Assembly: GCA_008828725.1 (NCBI GenBank)
Contig: MEHQ01000660.1
Location: forward strand, 133,429 to 197,428
Reading direction: 5' to 3'
Source of the DNA: Saccharina japonica
Lineage: Eukaryota; Sar; Phaeophyceae; Laminariales; Laminariaceae
DNA: 64,000 bases
Part shown: positions 62,601-64,000 of the stretch, piece by piece
Numbering within the stretch: the stretch's first letter is position 1
Layout of the letters: every line of letters begins with the position of its first letter
Notes under the pieces: model-generated
What the model was told of the DNA's origin: nothing
The model's database searches: none
The model's input: only the letters and a program-made list of their open reading frames with translations
Position numbers and translations under genes: made by a program

Positions 62601-63234
62601 TCTCCAGTCGAGAAAGTGTATGTCACACCCTTGGCCCCTTCGCCGTTGTGTTCAGTCGTGGCAGCATGTTATCTTACCGTGCCGGATTGTAATTGCTCGG
62701 CTGGAACGGTGAACGTTTCGGTGTCGCCGGTGGAGTATGAGCTCGAGAGAGTGGAGCAATTTTCCGAACATGACCAGGCAAACCTGTACGCCATGGGACG
62801 AAACAGAGGTCAGATCACGGTATCTACAGATACGCGACCGACAGCGCCTGGAAACGCGCAGTTTCTACGCAAGCTGCTACGTAGGTGAATAGCGGCCACA
62901 CGAGAGGCGAGCTTCGCTCTTCTTGATGAGCCCTTATCCGGTACGATGTGGTAGATATCCTACTTTGATTGACGCGGCAAAATGCGATTACGAATAGTTT
63001 GAAATGTACGATGTGCTGCAAGAAGCAGGGCCCGCCAATGTAGAAAAAAACAACATCGGTATGGACGCCCTGGGCGAGTGCACAAGTCTGTAAGTCGCAC
63101 TACATGCACTCAACATTAATCCCCGTCACGCTTGATATTCTGGCAATGAATGGTCTATACCCCACACCTTGTGGAGAGCTCTGCAATGTCGTCTTCATCC
63201 ACCGAGGCGCTGCCGTCCAGCACGAGGTCGGCCC
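41742..63234 (-). CDS. Gene B: paralogous polycystin-1-like REJ/GPS receptor (5' part outside window)
   Basis: Spliced gene on the minus strand, tail to tail with gene A. Exons in transcript order: 63234-63168, 62783-62678, 62103-62008, 61598-61464, 61281-61217, 60923-60832, 60348-60176, 59425-59314, 58893-58787, 58397-58233, 57578-57441, 56428-56271, 56019-55784, 55366-55167, 54299-54036, 53458-53279, 51021-50895, 50392-50286, 49255-49091, 48417-48232, 47448-47303, 46427-46222, 45540-45490, 45273-45101, 44693-44532, 41895-41742. This gives about 1,256 residues ending in TAA at 41744-41742. It covers the later REJ region to the C-terminus. The propeller, hinge and early REJ exons would lie beyond 64000. 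All 26 exons pair with gene A in order and phase; only three differ in length, by 3, 3 and 12 bp. No stop or frameshift was seen, so both copies look functional. An exon between 53279 and 51021 is missing from the model, as in gene A. Confidence 0.83.
42517..42930 (+). mobile_element. Two type-B elements in a row, first truncated
   Basis: A left portion starts ACGCGTGCTGCGATAGAGG at 42517 and breaks off at about 42660. A second copy starts GATGCGTGCTACGATAAATG and runs to ATCGTACGCGTGCGTC. In the last intron of gene B. Confidence 0.65.
43318..43675 (+). mobile_element. Type-A element, copy 5, split by a type-E element
   Basis: Left half 43318-43377 (GGGGGACCATGGTAAATAGG) and right half from about 43629 to 43675 (GGTCCTATTTACTAAGGTCC) are separated by a complete type-E element. 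GGGT occurs on both sides, a possible target duplication. Confidence 0.8.
43378..43628 (+). mobile_element. Type-E inverted-repeat element, copy 2
   Basis: Close to copy 1 along its whole length (shares CGCAGCAGAATT, CTCACATAAGGAGCTCAATA, CCTTCCAATGCGGTAGTCCA). It interrupts a type-A element. A related end also occurs alone at about 51572. Confidence 0.82.
43827..44089 (+). mobile_element. Type-B element in the last gene B intron
   Basis: Very clear full copy: GGACGCGTGCTACGGTAG ... GGTGCGCCTCTATCGTAGCA, then TGCGTCC. It closely matches the copy at 30173-30423. Confidence 0.82.
44090..44320 (+). mobile_element. Type-B element directly joined to the previous copy
   Basis: Starts at the end of the preceding copy and carries TTGTTTTGGCCGAAAACG, GGATTGCTCATCCGGGTAG and the end GTACCTCTAACGTGGTATGC. 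Confidence 0.68.
45101..45540 (-). CDS. Gene B exons: cytosolic loop with IQ motif
   Basis: Exons 45540-45490 ([14 protein letters not shown]) and 45273-45101. The second starts [19 protein letters not shown] and ends [17 protein letters not shown], the same IQ core as gene A. The intron between them is only 216 bp, against about 2.9 kb in gene A, and holds no relic exon. Confidence 0.87.
45838..45921 (-). repeat. Type-D repeat in gene B intron
   Basis: CTCCGTCTCGAAAGGGATGC ... ATGAGTACGCCCCTCC followed by a C run, nearly the same as the copy at 34083-34165. Confidence 0.75.
46222..48417 (-). CDS. Gene B exons: cytosolic loop and four inserted membrane helices
   Basis: Exons 48417-48232, 47448-47303, 46427-46222. 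The first encodes a Ser/Thr-rich loop ending FLAFLQLIRSELRSK and DLARAR, one codon shorter than in gene A. The next two carry four hydrophobic helices ([72 protein letters not shown]). The intron between the last two contains the GACCC array at 46.85-47.22 kb. Confidence 0.86.
46845..47220. repeat. GACCC/GGGTC pentamer array
   Basis: About 0.37 kb of GACCC, CCGAC and GGTCC-type units, purest at about 47170-47210 where GACCC repeats exactly. It lies in a gene B intron (46428-47302). The left edge is degenerate and includes GGGTCGG on the other strand. Confidence 0.88.
47540..47932 (-). mobile_element. Type-B element with internal 35 bp duplication
   Basis: Ends ACGCATGCGACGGTAGAGG and ACCTCTATCGCAGGACGCG, reverse orientation. 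Longer than usual because of the tandem duplication at 47574-47643 and extra sequence. Confidence 0.65.
47574..47643 (+). repeat. 35 bp tandem duplication
   Basis: Two adjacent copies of a 35 bp unit (start TTTCTGAAAGTGCTTGGG) inside a type-B element in a gene B intron. Confidence 0.9.
48697..48981 (+). mobile_element. Type-B element upstream of gene B exon 48417
   Basis: Full copy from GACGCGTGCCATATACCGTA to GCACCTCTACCGTAGCATGC, with TATTTTGGCTGAAACGG and AACATCGTCGGAATTTC. Confidence 0.78.
49091..51021 (-). CDS. Gene B exons: HPW motif, TM2 and TM3
   Basis: Exons 51021-50895, 50392-50286, 49255-49091, the same lengths as in gene A. They encode VQVLRHHPWAGIA then LTPAQ, TM2 [19 protein letters not shown], and TM3 [18 protein letters not shown]. 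The tail ends KLASHKGAEGMSALEQ. Variation between the two genes is concentrated between the helices. Confidence 0.87.
49521..49601 (+). repeat. 41 bp tandem duplication
   Basis: Two adjacent units of about 41 bp (start GTTTGCCTG, then CTTGAGGATCTCTCTACG), nearly identical, in a gene B intron. Confidence 0.9.
49641..49868 (-). mobile_element. Type-B element, reverse orientation
   Basis: From GAGACATCTACGGTGGTAGA to CATCTATCGTAGCATGC, with GTTAAGGAGCCCGATCGTTC inside. Confidence 0.7.
51283..51565 (+). repeat. TTAGGC telomere-like hexamer array
   Basis: About 280 bp of TTAGGC with TTAGGG, TTAGTC and CTCAGG variants, in the gene B intron between the HPW exon and the TM1 exon. The hexamer differs by one base from the common TTAGGG telomere repeat. 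The units are degenerate, as expected for an old internal array. Confidence 0.9.
53279..53458 (-). CDS. Gene B exon: first transmembrane helix
   Basis: A 60-residue exon, one codon shorter than in gene A. The helix ISVIGVMVTVGAVLVIIGIW is followed by a basic stretch (VKKIEGRRLKPEG) and EERIVAHFIQTGE. It ends at a GTACGA donor. The next placed exon is 51021-50895, and no PLAT-like sequence was found between them. Confidence 0.87.
54036..54299 (-). CDS. Gene B exon: GPS autoproteolysis motif
   Basis: An 88-residue exon differing from gene A at about 8 positions. It keeps [16 protein letters not shown] and [12 protein letters not shown], including the His-Leu-Ser cleavage triad. The same two GPS cysteines are missing (Gly-Leu for Gly-Cys, Ser for the Cys two before His). 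The donor is CTG|GTGGGA, weaker than in gene A. Confidence 0.92.
54409..54525 (+). mobile_element. Type-A element, copy 6
   Basis: Full-length copy in a gene B intron, from TTACGGAGGACCATAGTAAA to ACTATCGCCCCCCGT. The flanks GTGTGCTA and GCTAGGATAGG look like a broken type-B end. Confidence 0.78.
54582..54866 (+). mobile_element. Type-B element in the GPS-GAIN intron of gene B
   Basis: Starts GGCGCGTGCTATATACGATA with TTTTTTGGCTGAAACG and ends in an eroded GGGGCGCCTCATCCGTG. Confidence 0.68.
55167..58397 (-). CDS. Gene B exons: GAIN-like stalk
   Basis: Exons 58397-58233, 57578-57441, 56428-56271, 56019-55784, 55366-55167, equal in length to those of gene A. Pieces include [78 protein letters not shown] and [14 protein letters not shown]. 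As in gene A they lead straight to the GPS exon. The introns here carry a type-A element at 56.07-56.19 kb and a copy of element F at 56.7-57.2 kb. Confidence 0.88.
56073..56193 (+). mobile_element. Type-A element, copy 7
   Basis: Full-length copy in a gene B intron, from TTACGGGAGACCATAGTAAA to GGTCCTTGCCCGTAA. Confidence 0.8.
56720..57310 (+). repeat. Element F, copy 2
   Basis: Same strand and order as copy 1, highly similar for about 0.5 kb (shared CATCCCTACAATGCCGGGAC, GCCTTACCATATACACACTA). It ends in a G run, then repeats its own first 80 bp at 57233-57310. In a gene B intron. Confidence 0.78.
57812..57895 (-). repeat. Type-D repeat, diverged copy
   Basis: CTCCATCTCGAAAGGGATGG, then a more changed middle and a C-rich end (ACCCTCCCCTCCCTCCC). 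In a gene B intron. Confidence 0.65.
58787..63234 (-). CDS. Gene B exons: REJ region, second half
   Basis: Nine exons: 63234-63168, 62783-62678, 62103-62008, 61598-61464, 61281-61217, 60923-60832, 60348-60176, 59425-59314, 58893-58787. Signature pieces are ADLVLDGSASVDEDD, then [61 protein letters not shown] and LPLSYSFSYANG. Every exon has the same length as its gene A partner. Two introns, after 62008 and after 60832, begin with GC (CAG|GCGAGG and AAG|GCGAGC), where gene A has GT. Confidence 0.88.
59551..59818 (-). mobile_element. Type-B element in a gene B intron
   Basis: From GACGCATGCTACCTTGAAGT to GGTGCTGCCTCTGTCGTATC, reverse orientation, with GGAGGAAAATAAAGGTGCTA inside. Confidence 0.68.
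62446..62567 (+). mobile_element. Type-A element, copy 8
   Basis: Full-length copy in a gene B intron, from ATTACGGGTGCCCATAGTAA to GGCCCTCCGTAATAAT. ATTA and TAAT flank both ends. Confidence 0.8.
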
Positions 63235-63598
63235 CTGGAATTGGCCAAAATATGTTTCGAAGGGCGAGCTGGTCGGAGACTACAAAGCGATATATTCCAC
63301 ATCGTATAGAGCAAGCTGGAGCAAAAACCTACTTACCTCTTGGTATCTCCATTCCAAGATATGCAAGATATACCCCCCTTATTTAGACGAGGCTGCGATT
63401 GCGACGTATACACCGTGCACAGCCTACGACAAGGGGGTGCGAATCCTGACATTCAGAGTGCACTGGGACGCTCGATATTCGAACACGGAGTGGTCGTCGT
63501 AAACCAAAGCGCAGAGTATGCTGCTCGCAACTATGGGTGCTCCATTCCTAACCCTCCTTAATGACTTGCGGATCTGTCGGACGCCCAGACTGGAATTG

Positions 63599-63973
63599 GC
63601 GCGTGCTACGGTAGAGGCACTGTACCTTTTTTTGGCTGAAGCGTTTCCTGAATGATCTATAAAAGGCTCTTTAACCCCCCTAGAACCGGTTCCCCAGTTT
63701 TGGGAGACAAACTACTTGGGATTAGTGTGGGATGAGGTTTGAAGTTCAGAACGGGTTCACCCGAAATCGTCGGAGTTTTAGTCCATGATTTGTGTTGCAC
63801 GATTGTTTCATGATTGTACTTTGAGGTCATGGGGATTGTTTATCCGGTAGCACTTCTTCTTTTTATTTTCGCCCTCCCAAATCAGGTTTTGGATGCGGCA
63901 TAGAGCTCCCCAAGTGATCACCCTCAGAAGGCAGAAACATGGCCTGTATTCAGGTGCACCTCTATCGGGCCAC
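63599..63973 (+). mobile_element. Type-B element at the right edge
   Basis: From GCGCGTGCTACGGTAGAGGC to AGGTGCACCTCTATCGGGCC, with TTTTTTTGGCTGAAGCG. Contains extra sequence in its first half, so it is longer than other copies. Confidence 0.7.
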
Positions 63974-64000
63974 CCCGGAGAATGTTTTTCGGTGCAATGT

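Noticed and set aside
63340..63561. Plus-strand frame ending VVVVNQSAEYAARNYG that looks protein-like
   Set aside because: It lies inside gene B on the opposite strand, has no recognisable family, start context or splice partners, and is short. Possible but unsupported.

Overview
The window looks like nuclear DNA of an intron-rich eukaryote. Genes are broken into about 40 or more short exons (38-377 bp) with GT-AG introns of 110 bp to about 3 kb. The proteins carry Ala-Pro-Thr-Pro hinges, a REJ region and a GPS cleavage site, and the introns are full of small inverted-repeat elements. This fits a multicellular stramenopile such as a brown alga, but that placement is inference. No bacterial operon, viral gene, tRNA, rRNA or CRISPR array was recognised. 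One ambiguous base sits at 32972.

The window is dominated by two paralogous genes facing each other tail to tail. Gene A (+, about 1.36-36.56 kb) encodes, in order, an N-terminal beta-propeller (1.4-8.4 kb), a PAPT-repeat hinge (8.7-8.9 kb), a Cys/acidic linker, a REJ region (10.2-18.7 kb), a GAIN-like stalk (19.3-22.0 kb) and a GPS autoproteolysis motif (22.2-22.5 kb). A membrane domain of about nine helices follows (23.35-36.56 kb), with an IQ calmodulin-binding motif in one cytosolic loop. Gene B (-, 63.23 down to 41.74 kb) is a second copy covering the later REJ region to the stop codon; its 5' part lies beyond the right edge. All 26 paired exons have matching phases, 23 of 26 have identical lengths, and none contains a stop or frameshift.

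Both proteins resemble polycystin-1/REJ receptors: HPW motif before TM2, Pro-containing TM3, and a final Trp...Pro helix pair. I found no PLAT domain, and both stop codons fall where the TRP-like channel half would begin. They look like large, self-cleaving, calmodulin-linked surface receptors rather than channels. A role in adhesion or gamete recognition is only a guess from the REJ family.

The 5.2 kb spacer between the stop codons (36.56-41.74 kb) and most introns hold no other gene. They carry several families of short inverted-repeat elements (called A, B, C and E here), some nested in each other, a 0.5 kb G-run element (F), a related 80 bp repeat (D), two clusters of CCCATGGG-type palindromes, a TTAGGC array, a GACCC array and simple repeats.
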